Both the position numbers and the translations under genes were made by a program. A model generated the notes under the pieces. The model did not search any database. It saw only the letters and a program-made list of their open reading frames with translations, and had not been told where the DNA came from. From Gammaproteobacteria bacterium (GTDB lineage Bacteria > Pseudomonadota > Gammaproteobacteria > Xanthomonadales > Wenzhouxiangellaceae), in NCBI GenBank assembly GCA_018819105.1, contig JAHJQV010000018.1, positions 153,701 to 217,700 on the forward strand: a stretch of DNA of 64,000 bases. Reading direction: 5' to 3'. Of this stretch, positions 11,927 to 19,503 are shown one piece after another. Positions within the stretch are counted from its first letter, which is position 1. Every line of letters starts with the position of its first letter.

Positions 11927-11956
11927 GCTCAGGTCACCTGTGCAAGACAATCGCCC

Positions 11957-11962
11957 ATTATA
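11957..11962 (-). promoter_or_regulatory. Probable -10 element of glyQ-glyS promoter
   Basis: A perfect TATAAT on the minus strand lies 30 bases before the glyQ start. The -35 region is poor. The placement between glyQ and the MITE-like repeat at 12000 fits a glyQS promoter. Confidence 0.45.
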
Positions 11963-11999
11963 CTGATAGCGGCAACGGGATTGCCCGATTCAGGGCTCA

Positions 12000-12160
12000 G
12001 GAGCCTGTTGGACATACCACAGATCTACTGCAGATAATCCGCATTGGACCAGATTCTCCGATCTTCATCGTTAAATGGGCTCACTATTCGCCTCAAAAGA
12101 TCGAAAAATCCGACTCCAACCGGCTTTCCTTCGCCACGATCGATCTACTCCGACAAGCTC
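12000..12160. repeat. 161-bp MITE-like repeat, copy A
   Basis: This segment is about 85% identical by eye to 63839-64000, in the same orientation. Copy A starts GGAGCCTGTTGGA and ends TCCGACAAGCTC, a degraded version of the perfect 13-base terminal inverted repeat seen in copy B. It contains no coding sequence. It lies between glyQ and the M14 peptidase gene and opens a false reading frame that would extend that gene upstream. Probably a non-autonomous element derived from an insertion sequence; the family is not identified. Confidence 0.7.
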
Positions 12161-12214
12161 ATGGAACAGGTTCATCAGCGTGGTCATCGGCATACCGTTA
12201 CAATACGGCGGGTG

Positions 12215-13885
12215 ATGATTCCCCGGCACCTTACATCCGTTTTCGCCGCCTGCATGACAGTCCTGCTGGCTGTTGCGCTGTTCAGCAACGCCGCTGCGGC
12301 ACAGCCGGCAACGGGTCTGGTGGCCGATGTCTACACCCGCGACCCGGTGCAGATCAGCATGCTGCGCAGCCGGTTCGATGTCTGGGGTCTGGATCGAAAC
12401 AACAACAGCGTTGTGGTGTATCTGCCAGACGGCAACACCGGTGTGCTGGACACACTCGCTCTGCGCTGGGCCATCAGTCCAAGCCGTACACAGGCCTTGT
12501 ATACACCACGTGCAGCCAGCGGAGATGTCGGCAGCATTGCCGGGTTCCCCTGTTATCGCACGGTGGAGCAAACCTTTGCTGATCTGGTGGTGCTGGCCGA
12601 CGCCAACCCCGAGGTGGCCGTCTGGATCGACATCGGTGACAGCTGGGAGAAACAGCAGGGGCTGGGCGGCTTTGATGTCCATGCCCTGGTGCTGGGCCGA
12701 CAGGACATTGTGCCGCTGGCAGACTTTGTCATCATTGCCGCCATGCATGCGCGCGAATACGCCACCGCCGAACTGGCCACGCGCTTCGCCGAGCAACTGG
12801 TCACAGGCTACAACGTCGATGCCGACAGCACCTGGCTGCTGGATCATTATCGCGTACACATCATTCCGCAGCTGAACCCGGACGGGCGCAAAATTGCCGA
12901 GGTGTCCAGCTCGCGTTTCAAGCGCAAGAATCAGAATGACAACTTCTGCAGCACCGGGATTCCGGTGGACAACGGCATCGATCTGAATCGCAACAGTTCG
13001 GTGCTGTGGAACTTCGGTTCCGGCAGCAGCGGCAGCGAATGTGCCCAGACTTTCAGAGGTCCGCAGCCGTCGTCGGAGCCGGAAACCCAGGCCATCGAAT
13101 CCTACATTGATCAGATATTTCCCGATGCCCGGCCGGGCAACCCGCAAGACCTGAACATCGCCGCGCCGACGGACACACCGGGTCTGTTCATCTCCATCCA
13201 CAGCTTTAGTGAACTGGTGCTGTTTCCATGGGAGGCCAGTGCACAAAACAGCGGCAACCACGAGGGATTGCGCACGCTGGCCCGCAAACTTGCCTTCTTC
13301 AACGGCTATGAACCCTGTCAGGATTGCCTCGGCACCGCTGCCGGCACCACCCCCGATTATGCCTTCGGCGAGCGTGGCGTGGCCGCTTACACGTTTGAGA
13401 TAGGCACCAGCTTTTTTGAGTCCTGCGACACGTTTGAGAGCACGGTTTTGCAGGACAATCTGCAGGCACTGAATTACGCCCTGAAGGCAGCACGGCGACC
13501 TTATCAGGAAGCGGCCGGTCCGGAAATCACCGGGCTTGCCATCGAACCCAGCGCAAACGGCGTGCTGGTCACCGCCATCGCCGATGACAGCCGCCGCTCG
13601 AATCTTAACGCCGATGGTGAACCGGCCGATCCCCAGCACGCCATCGTATCGGCGCAACTCAGCGTCAACAGCCCGCCGTTTGCCAGCGCTGCACTGTTGC
13701 CGATGAGCGCCAGCGACGGCAGCTTCGACAGCAGCAGCGAGGCAATTCAGACGCTGTTGCCATACGCTGAACTGCAGCGCGCCCGAAACACCATTTACCT
13801 GATCGCTACCGACAGCACTGGACAATCCGGTGTACCCAGTGCAATCTTCATCTCAGACACGCTATTCACGGACGATTTCGAATGA
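12215..13885 (+). CDS. Secreted M14-family zinc carboxypeptidase
   Basis: A 556-residue exported metallopeptidase. The start at ATG 12215 (with a GTG one codon earlier) gives a clean signal peptide with core MTVLLAVALFSNAAAAQ; the longer in-frame start at 12044 lies in a repeat element and is rejected. M14 landmarks are visible: the zinc-binding MHAREY (H about 178, E about 181), NPDGR, DLNRN, the third zinc ligand in ISIHSFSE and a catalytic Glu in AYTFEIGTSF. The protein ends in IFISDTLFTDDFE, resembling the tail of the next gene. It overlaps that gene by four bases (ATGA), so the two are probably made together. The substrate is unknown. Confidence 0.85.
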   Translation: MIPRHLTSVFAACMTVLLAVALFSNAAAAQPATGLVADVYTRDPVQISMLRSRFDVWGLDRNNNSVVVYLPDGNTGVLDTLALRWAISPSRTQALYTPRAASGDVGSIAGFPCYRTVEQTFADLVVLADANPEVAVWIDIGDSWEKQQGLGGFDVHALVLGRQDIVPLADFVIIAAMHAREYATAELATRFAEQLVTGYNVDADSTWLLDHYRVHIIPQLNPDGRKIAEVSSSRFKRKNQNDNFCSTGIPVDNGIDLNRNSSVLWNFGSGSSGSECAQTFRGPQPSSEPETQAIESYIDQIFPDARPGNPQDLNIAAPTDTPGLFISIHSFSELVLFPWEASAQNSGNHEGLRTLARKLAFFNGYEPCQDCLGTAAGTTPDYAFGERGVAAYTFEIGTSFFESCDTFESTVLQDNLQALNYALKAARRPYQEAAGPEITGLAIEPSANGVLVTAIADDSRRSNLNADGEPADPQHAIVSAQLSVNSPPFASAALLPMSASDGSFDSSSEAIQTLLPYAELQRARNTIYLIATDSTGQSGVPSAIFISDTLFTDDFE

Positions 13886-15240
13886 ACCAGCCCCCTCTAT
13901 ATCACCAGCGCCAGCTGCTGCTGGCCGCATTGCTGATGCTCAGTGGCGTGGCCGCCTGGGCCTGTTTCACGCCCGACCGCGCCGCCATCCTGGCGCTGGA
14001 GCACCCGGACGCGGATTTTGTCAACGCCGCCGTGCACGCCCACCACCCGAACCCTATTCCCTACTTCGGGCCACAACAGGCCACACCCTGTGTCAACGGC
14101 TTTGCCGATGTGTTTCCGTGTCGCAATGTCACCTTGCTGTCGCACATAGAGTTGCCGGAGATCGGCAGTGGTTCCGGCAGCGACAGCTGGGGCTGGACCG
14201 ATGCGCAAACCGGTATCGAATATGCCATCATCGGTCGATCCAACGGGGTGGCCTTTGTCAGCCTGGCAGACCCGGTCAATCCGGTGTACCTGGGCAATCT
14301 ACCGCGACCGGCCGGGGTCAATACTTCGGTCTGGGCCGACATCAAGGTGTATCAGGATCATGCTTTCATGGTGGCCGACAGCGTCAACAATTATGGCATG
14401 CAGGTGCTGGATCTGAGCGTTCTGCGCGATGTCAGCAACCCGCCGGTGACCTTCAGTGCCACCGCGGTGTACAACGAATTTGACAGTGCCCACAACATTG
14501 TCATCAACACCGACACCGGATTTGCCTATGCCGTTGGCGGCAACAGCTGCAGTGGCGGTCTGCACATGGTGGACATCAAAACCCCGGCACAACCGGTGTT
14601 CGCCGGCTGCTTCAGCAGCGACGGCTACACCCACGACGCCCACTGTGTGGTCTACGATGGGCCCGATCTGGAGCACGTCGGCAAGGAAATCTGCCTCAAC
14701 AGCAACGAGGACACATTGACCATCGTCGATGTCAGCGACAAGGACAATCTGGTGCAGATATCGCGCACGGCCTACCCCAATTTCGGCTACACCCACCAGG
14801 GCTGGCTGACCGAAGACCACAGTCATTTTCTGATTGATGATGAGCTGGATGAATCCGGCCAGAATCTGACTGGCACGCGCACCATCACCATGGATGTCAG
14901 CGATCTGGATAACCCGACGCTGGCCGGAGAGCATTTCGCCGCAGGTGCCGCCATCGATCACAACCAGTACATCAGGGGCAACCACACCTATCAGGCCAAT
15001 TACCGGCGCGGCCTGCGCATTCTGCGCATCAGCGATCCCAGCACCGGTGAGCTGGTCGAGGAAGCCTACTTTGATACCTATCCGGAGGCCGATGGCAACA
15101 GCTTCAGCGGTGCCTGGAACGTGTATCCGTTTTTTTCCAGCGGCAATGTGCTGATCAGTGATTTCAACCGCGGCTTTTTCCTGGTGCGGCCAGAACTTGA
15201 AATCGTACACATCGATGGTTTCGAAAGCGGTCTGCGCTGA
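13882..15240 (+). CDS. Choice-of-anchor B family secreted protein (LVIVD-type beta-propeller)
   Basis: A 452-residue exported protein with an N-terminal signal (LLLAALLMLSGVAAWA). The body has blades of the type HNIVINTDTGFAYAVGG, HMVDIKTPAQPVFAGCF, LTIVDVSDKDNLVQI and VSDLDNPTLAGE, matching the choice-of-anchor B/LVIVD family. It includes a His/Asp-rich DGYTHDAHCVVY segment. The tail EIVHIDGFESGLR resembles the F-x-x-GFESG ends seen on many secreted proteins of some gammaproteobacteria. Its function is unknown; the four-base overlap with the carboxypeptidase gene suggests joint production at the cell surface. Confidence 0.8.
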   Translation: MNQPPLYHQRQLLLAALLMLSGVAAWACFTPDRAAILALEHPDADFVNAAVHAHHPNPIPYFGPQQATPCVNGFADVFPCRNVTLLSHIELPEIGSGSGSDSWGWTDAQTGIEYAIIGRSNGVAFVSLADPVNPVYLGNLPRPAGVNTSVWADIKVYQDHAFMVADSVNNYGMQVLDLSVLRDVSNPPVTFSATAVYNEFDSAHNIVINTDTGFAYAVGGNSCSGGLHMVDIKTPAQPVFAGCFSSDGYTHDAHCVVYDGPDLEHVGKEICLNSNEDTLTIVDVSDKDNLVQISRTAYPNFGYTHQGWLTEDHSHFLIDDELDESGQNLTGTRTITMDVSDLDNPTLAGEHFAAGAAIDHNQYIRGNHTYQANYRRGLRILRISDPSTGELVEEAYFDTYPEADGNSFSGAWNVYPFFSSGNVLISDFNRGFFLVRPELEIVHIDGFESGLR

Positions 15241-15282
15241 CGCACCGCTGTGCCGACAGGCGTGGCGAGCAGAGACAAGCGA

Positions 15283-16041
15283 GTGAGCAACGAAGTCGGA
15301 GAAGACAAGGACAACATCTATCGCGAAGCGCAGGATGAGGTCAGCGATTTTCAGTTCGACCAGCGCGTGGTGCGTGTGTTTCCGGACATGATCCAGCGCT
15401 CGGTGCCAGGTTATCGGCTGGTGCTGGAACTGCTGGCACTGGCTGCACAGCAGTTCACCCAACCGGCCAGCAATGTGTATGATCTGGGCTGCTCGCTGGG
15501 TGCAGCAACGCTGGCCATGCGTCGACACATCGCCCATGCCGACTGTCGCATCATCGCCGTGGACAATTCGCCTGACATGGTGCAGCGCGCGCGTGAGCAG
15601 ATTGATCGGGACAACTCCATCGTGGCGGTGGAGGTTATCGCCGCCGATGTGCAGGGCATCGACATCAGCCAGGCCAGTCTGGTGGTACTCAATTTCACCC
15701 TGCAATTCATCCCGCCTGAACAGCGTCTGGCACTGCTGCAAAAAATCCATGACGGCATGCTGCCCGGCGCAGTGCTGCTGATTGCCGAAAAAATCCGTTT
15801 TGCCGATCAGCATAACCAGCAATTGCTGGATACCTGGCATCAGGACTTCAAGCGCAGTCAGGGTTACTCCGATCTGGAGATTGCGCAAAAACGCCAGGCG
15901 CTGGAAAACGTCATGCAGCCGGATACGCTGGAAACACATCGGCAGCGTCTGCAGCAGGTGGGCTTCGGTCAGATCTGTCAGTGGTTCCAGGCGCTGAACT
16001 TTGCCGCAGTGCTGGCACGCAAGGCAGCAACCCATGTATGA
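15283..16041 (+). CDS. cmoA: Carboxy-S-adenosylmethionine synthase
   Basis: CmoA converts SAM and prephenate to carboxy-SAM, used for wobble-uridine cmo5U modification of tRNA. The sequence matches CmoA closely: FDQRVVRVFPDMIQRSVPGY, VYDLGCSLGAATLAMRR, AVDNSPDMV, LNFTLQFIPP and DFKRSQGYSDLEI. I choose the GTG at 15283 (VSNEVGEDKD), giving 252 residues against 247 in E. coli; a GTG at 15250 is also open. Its stop overlaps the cmoB start by four bases. Confidence 0.93.
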   Translation: MSNEVGEDKDNIYREAQDEVSDFQFDQRVVRVFPDMIQRSVPGYRLVLELLALAAQQFTQPASNVYDLGCSLGAATLAMRRHIAHADCRIIAVDNSPDMVQRAREQIDRDNSIVAVEVIAADVQGIDISQASLVVLNFTLQFIPPEQRLALLQKIHDGMLPGAVLLIAEKIRFADQHNQQLLDTWHQDFKRSQGYSDLEIAQKRQALENVMQPDTLETHRQRLQQVGFGQICQWFQALNFAAVLARKAATHV

Positions 16042-17045
16042 GCGACAAGCCTGCTGACATCGATACCCTGCATCCCGGGCTGAGCGACTGGTTACAGCAC
16101 ACGCTGAGTTGCGACGATGTCGCGCGTGAGAAACTGCTCGCATTGCTGCAGCAACGTTGGCAGCAGCACAATCATGGCGACATGCCGCGCTGGCAGCAGG
16201 CAATCCAGACCCTGAGCAGGTGTCGCGGCAAAGCGCAGCGCTGGCGTGTGGATGATGATCTGCTGGTGCTGGGCAAAGCGGCAAGCTCGGCCGGGCAGCA
16301 AATGCTGTTGGAGCAGGCCCTGCGTGAGCTGATGCCCTGGCGCAAGGGTCCGCTGCGTCTGCACGGCGTCGACATCGACACCGAATGGCGATCCGACTGG
16401 AAATGGCAGCGATTGCAAGCGCATCTGCCCAAGCTGAGTGGCCACAAGGTACTGGATGTGGGTGCTGGCAATGGCTATTTCGGTTATCGCTTGCTTGCCG
16501 CCGGTGCCGCCGGGGTGCTGGCAGTGGATCCGACCTGGCTGTTTGTCATGCAGCATCAGGCCATGCAGACTGCGGCCGGTGCCGCCGACAACTGGGTCTT
16601 GCCGCTGCGGCTGGAGGATCTGCCCGACAGCGTCGGTGGCTTCGATATGGTGATGTCACTGGGTGTGCTGTATCACCGTCGCGACCCGCTGGCGCATCTG
16701 CACAGGCTCAAGCAGCATCTGCGTCCCGGTGGACTGCTGGTGCTGGAAACCTTTGTGTTGCCACCCGGCGATGACCTGGAAATCAGCCCCAGACGCTATG
16801 CCCGCATGGGCAATGTTCATCGCATCCCGCAACCACCTTTGTTGCGACAGTGGCTGCAGGACACCGGCTTCAGCAACGTCCGCATGGTCGACATCAACCG
16901 TACCAGTGTGCAGGAGCAGCGCCGCACAGACTGGATGCAATTCGAATCACTGGCCGAAGCATTGGATCAGTACAATCACGCATTGACCGTGGAGGGGCTG
17001 CCTGCGCCTAGACGGGCGATCATGCTGGCGCGTCAGAACAGCTGA
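16038..17045 (+). CDS. cmoB: tRNA U34 carboxymethyltransferase
   Basis: CmoB transfers the carboxymethyl group from carboxy-SAM to 5-hydroxyuridine at position 34 of tRNAs. From the ATG at 16038 (overlapping the cmoA stop as ATGA) the product is 335 residues, near the E. coli length of 323. It shows GPLRLHGVDIDTEWRSDWKW, the SAM-type loop LDVGAGNGYFGYR, and the family hallmark MSLGVLYHRRDPLAHL. Adjacent cmoA supplies its unusual cofactor, so the pair is one pathway unit. Confidence 0.95.
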   Translation: MSDKPADIDTLHPGLSDWLQHTLSCDDVAREKLLALLQQRWQQHNHGDMPRWQQAIQTLSRCRGKAQRWRVDDDLLVLGKAASSAGQQMLLEQALRELMPWRKGPLRLHGVDIDTEWRSDWKWQRLQAHLPKLSGHKVLDVGAGNGYFGYRLLAAGAAGVLAVDPTWLFVMQHQAMQTAAGAADNWVLPLRLEDLPDSVGGFDMVMSLGVLYHRRDPLAHLHRLKQHLRPGGLLVLETFVLPPGDDLEISPRRYARMGNVHRIPQPPLLRQWLQDTGFSNVRMVDINRTSVQEQRRTDWMQFESLAEALDQYNHALTVEGLPAPRRAIMLARQNS

Positions 17046-17332
17046 GCAGAAATGGCAATCAATTTATCGTCACTGCACCAAGCCGCGAGAGTGAATTTGT
17101 ATTGCGAAGCAAGCAACCAGCATGAAGATGTTGTCAGTGACAACACAACTGACATTTGTGCAGAATTGATGATAAAAACAGCAACAGAAATTCACCCACA
17201 ATGATGAACGAAATGTCACAGAATAAAGTATAGAAATTAACGCATACATAACAAAACGGCTGCTAGTGTAAAGCCGCATTCAGCATGAGGCTGACTGCAT
17301 CAATAACAAATCATTCATGGAGGAATGAAACA

Positions 17333-17782
17333 ATGAAATCCAACTTCAAACTCATCATCTCGATTCTCGCAGCTGCTCTGCTTATGCAGATATTCACAAC
17401 AGCGTCAGCCAGTGATGGTCCTTCTGACCAGGAGCTCTATAACCGACTGCCTGAAGTAAGCAGTGCAGACAAAGGCAGTAACACCAGAACGGGTGGTGCA
17501 TACATGGATTGCATAGTGGACACCATTAACTATGACATCACCGGCAATCCGTGCTGGAGTTTCGGTACTGAGACTTTTGCATCTGCATTTTTTACGATCC
17601 ATAATTTGCCCAGTAATTACACGATCATATGGTCTGACAGCCGTTGCTCACAATCGAGCTTCGTCTGTGTGATACCAATAAGAATGTTCCGTACCTTGCA
17701 GGTGTCAGCGATTGTACTGAACAATGATGCGGGAACGTTCACCAATGTCTCTGCAACAGCGACGTATGAAGGCCTGTTCTGA
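17333..17782 (+). CDS. Small exported protein of unknown function
   Basis: The 149-residue product starts at ATG 17333 with a strong GGAGG site 9 bases upstream; the in-frame ATG at 17285 has no such site. A signal peptide (LIISILAAALLMQIFTTASA) is followed by a mature part of about 120 residues with four cysteines (DCIVD, NPCWSF, SRCSQ, VCVIP), which could form two disulfides, and a beta-rich end (VSATATYEGLF). I do not recognise the family. It lies in AT-rich DNA unlike the flanking cmoB and thrA regions and is followed by a clear terminator. Confidence 0.65.
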   Translation: MKSNFKLIISILAAALLMQIFTTASASDGPSDQELYNRLPEVSSADKGSNTRTGGAYMDCIVDTINYDITGNPCWSFGTETFASAFFTIHNLPSNYTIIWSDSRCSQSSFVCVIPIRMFRTLQVSAIVLNNDAGTFTNVSATATYEGLF

Positions 17783-17890
17783 ACAATGCATCACTTAAAC
17801 GTCAACTTTATCCACTCAATGGACATGGAAAGCTGACATTGCCGATAAAACATATTGCCAAGACTGATAGTGAATGGATAAGACTTCAAG

Positions 17891-17919
17891 TCCGAGCCTC
17901 TGGCTCGGATTTGTTTATT
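17891..17919 (+). terminator. Rho-independent terminator after the small exported protein gene
   Basis: A perfect 8-bp stem (TCCGAGCC / GGCTCGGA, loop TCT) is followed by TTTGTTTATT. It lies 110 bases after the stop codon at 17782. Confidence 0.8.
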
Positions 17920-18282
17920 GGTAAATCCAAGGATATTATCGGGTAAGGATTGTTTACCATTGAGCGTGAATCGGTCCTGATCGATAATATCGAATCTGTC
18001 GTGAGCAGTTGATAATCAAGGAGCCCAGGATGTACGAAAAACCTGAGTTGCTCCATACTTAAATAGCTGAAAGAAAATAATATAGCGATACAATGCTGAT
18101 CTATACTCAAAGTACAACTATGACCATGTCGCTGAAGCGAATCATCTTCAAAGCACCATACTGAAAGCCATCGGCTTGGCATTACTTTTTTGGCGTACTG
18201 ACTGATCATGTCATTGCAGAACGAAGCTACAATCAAGTCATATGAGTTATCGCTTAGAGTCCCTGACTCGGTCACAGATGAC

Positions 18283-18310
18283 TTGATAAGCAGGCGCAAA
18301 TGGTTATGAT
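18283..18310 (+). promoter_or_regulatory. Probable promoter of the secreted mini-peptide gene
   Basis: TTGATA (18283-18288) and TATGAT (18305-18310) are 16 bases apart, each matching the sigma-70 consensus in five of six positions. Transcription would start near 18317, about 60 bases before the peptide's start codon. A short hairpin (TGTCC/GGACA) lies in the leader. Confidence 0.6.
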
Positions 18311-18378
18311 GGAGATGTGTCCTACGGAAGGACATAAGCAGGGGAAATGCTGTTTTAACAATAAAAATGGATAGTGAT

Positions 18379-18516
18379 ATGAAAAACTCAAACAGTAAAC
18401 TGATCTTCGCGGTAGTTGGTGTCATCGCACTCGCCGCATCCTCCGTCGCAACCGCTCAGTGCACCGCACCGGACTGGTGGCCTGACTGGCTACCCTACTA
18501 CTGCCAGATGAACTGA
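18379..18516 (+). CDS. Secreted Trp-rich mini-peptide with two cysteines (45 codons)
   Basis: This short gene encodes MKNSNSKLIFAVVGVIALAA, then SSVATA, then the mature part QCTAPDWWPDWLPYYCQMN. Basic N-terminus, hydrophobic core and the ATA-Q junction form a typical Sec signal peptide. The released 19-residue peptide would carry three Trp, two Tyr and one Cys at each end of a 15-residue loop, suggesting a disulfide-closed ring. An in-frame ATG at 18367 could add four residues. A promoter (18283-18310) and a strong hairpin just after the stop support a real transcript unit. I recognise no family; a signalling, antimicrobial or envelope role are all guesses. Confidence 0.55.
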   Translation: MKNSNSKLIFAVVGVIALAASSVATAQCTAPDWWPDWLPYYCQMN

Positions 18517-18528
18517 TCGGCTGAAACG

Positions 18529-18553
18529 CAGCGCCATGCTCTGCATGGCGCTG
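18529..18553 (+). terminator. Hairpin after the mini-peptide gene (terminator-like)
   Basis: A perfect 11-bp stem (CAGCGCCATGC / GCATGGCGCTG) with a 3-base loop starts 12 bases after the peptide stop codon. Only TT follows directly, so termination may be weak or the hairpin may protect the 3' end. Confidence 0.6.
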
Positions 18554-18725
18554 TTCAACCAGCCAAAGCCATTTTCCCATGGCTACGATGTTTGAATCGT
18601 CATGAACTCAATCAATGTGATGGCAAAGCACAGTGTTGGGCGATGGCCATGAATTGTTTCGGGGCTGATTGACCGGGCAGGTCGTTGACCAGCAGGGGAT
18701 GGTTCGTAGTACCATTGCGGTCATC

Positions 18726-19379
18726 ATGATGGATCGCGCCGCCATACTGCAACAACACCGCGAGGAGTTGGCCAACGCCATCACTCACGGTGCCGGTGCC
18801 GTGCTGTCATTGCTTGCCGGCAGCGTGCTGCTGGTGGTCACTGCCATGGGTGGTGACCGCACTGAAATCGTCAGTGTGGCAGTGTTCGTCGCTGCGCTGG
18901 TCTTGCTGTATACCTTTTCCATGCTGTATCACGCCGAACGCAAGCCTGGGCGCAAGCGGCGTTACAAGATACTGGATCATTGCGCCATCTTTCTGCTGAT
19001 TGCCGGCAGCTACACCCCATTCACGCTGGTGGCCTTGCAGGGGGCCTGGGGCTGGTCGCTGTTTGCCGTGGTCTGGAGTCTGGCCGTGATCGGCATCGTG
19101 TTCAAACTGTTTTTTACCGGGCGATTCAAGCTGTTGTCCACCAGCATTTATGTGGCCATGGGCTGGCTTGCCGTCGTCGCCATCGTGCCAATGGTGAAAA
19201 CCCTGAGTCTGCCGGTGCTGCTGTGGCTGTTGGCCGGTGGTCTGCTGTACACCTCGGGCACACTGTTCTACCATCGCCATGCACTGCCTTATGCACATGC
19301 CATCTGGCATGGATTTGTGCTGGGTGGCAGCATCTGTCACTTCGTCGCGGTGAGTTTGCAGGTGCTGGGCTCTGCCTGA
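18726..19379 (+). CDS. Hemolysin III / PAQR-like family membrane protein
   Basis: The 217-residue protein from ATG 18726 (MMDRAAILQQHREELANAITHG) has seven predicted membrane segments and the family's His/Asp pattern: ELANAITHGAG, SMLYHAE, LDHCAIFLLIAGSYTPF and AIWHGFVLGGSICHF. It resembles the TrhA/YqfA branch, whose E. coli member has 219 residues. These proteins affect membrane energetics or lipid homeostasis; direct haemolysis is not established. A longer start at 18669 is open but adds residues without family similarity. It converges with thrA. Confidence 0.85.
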   Translation: MMDRAAILQQHREELANAITHGAGAVLSLLAGSVLLVVTAMGGDRTEIVSVAVFVAALVLLYTFSMLYHAERKPGRKRRYKILDHCAIFLLIAGSYTPFTLVALQGAWGWSLFAVVWSLAVIGIVFKLFFTGRFKLLSTSIYVAMGWLAVVAIVPMVKTLSLPVLLWLLAGGLLYTSGTLFYHRHALPYAHAIWHGFVLGGSICHFVAVSLQVLGSA

Positions 19380-19503
19380 TCCGCTGAGGTGGTGCATGAA
19401 GTTACCGTCTGCGAGAGACAGGTTTGAGATGACTCGCTTGCTGCGCTCACTCCGGATGACAGCAAATATGGAGACGTCCCGGGATACCTGTCTGCAGCGG
19501 TGA

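Larger units (their letters stand above)
17783..18378. other. AT-rich intergenic region, no confident protein gene
   Basis: About 600 bases separate the small exported protein from the secreted mini-peptide gene. The region holds the terminator at 17891-17919 and, near its end, a promoter at 18283-18310. Composition is clearly more AT-rich than surrounding genes. A 179-codon minus-strand frame (17886-18425) crosses the terminator and antisenses the mini-peptide gene; it shows no domain and is not accepted. Confidence 0.5.

Noticed and set aside
12071..13825. 584-codon minus-strand frame
   Set aside because: Antisense to the M14 carboxypeptidase gene, no signal or domain.
14299..16284. 661-codon minus-strand frame
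   Set aside because: Antisense to the choice-of-anchor B gene and cmoA, both recognised with confidence.
17886..18425. 179-codon minus-strand frame
   Set aside because: Crosses a strong terminator and overlaps the mini-peptide gene antisense; no ribosome binding site or domain.
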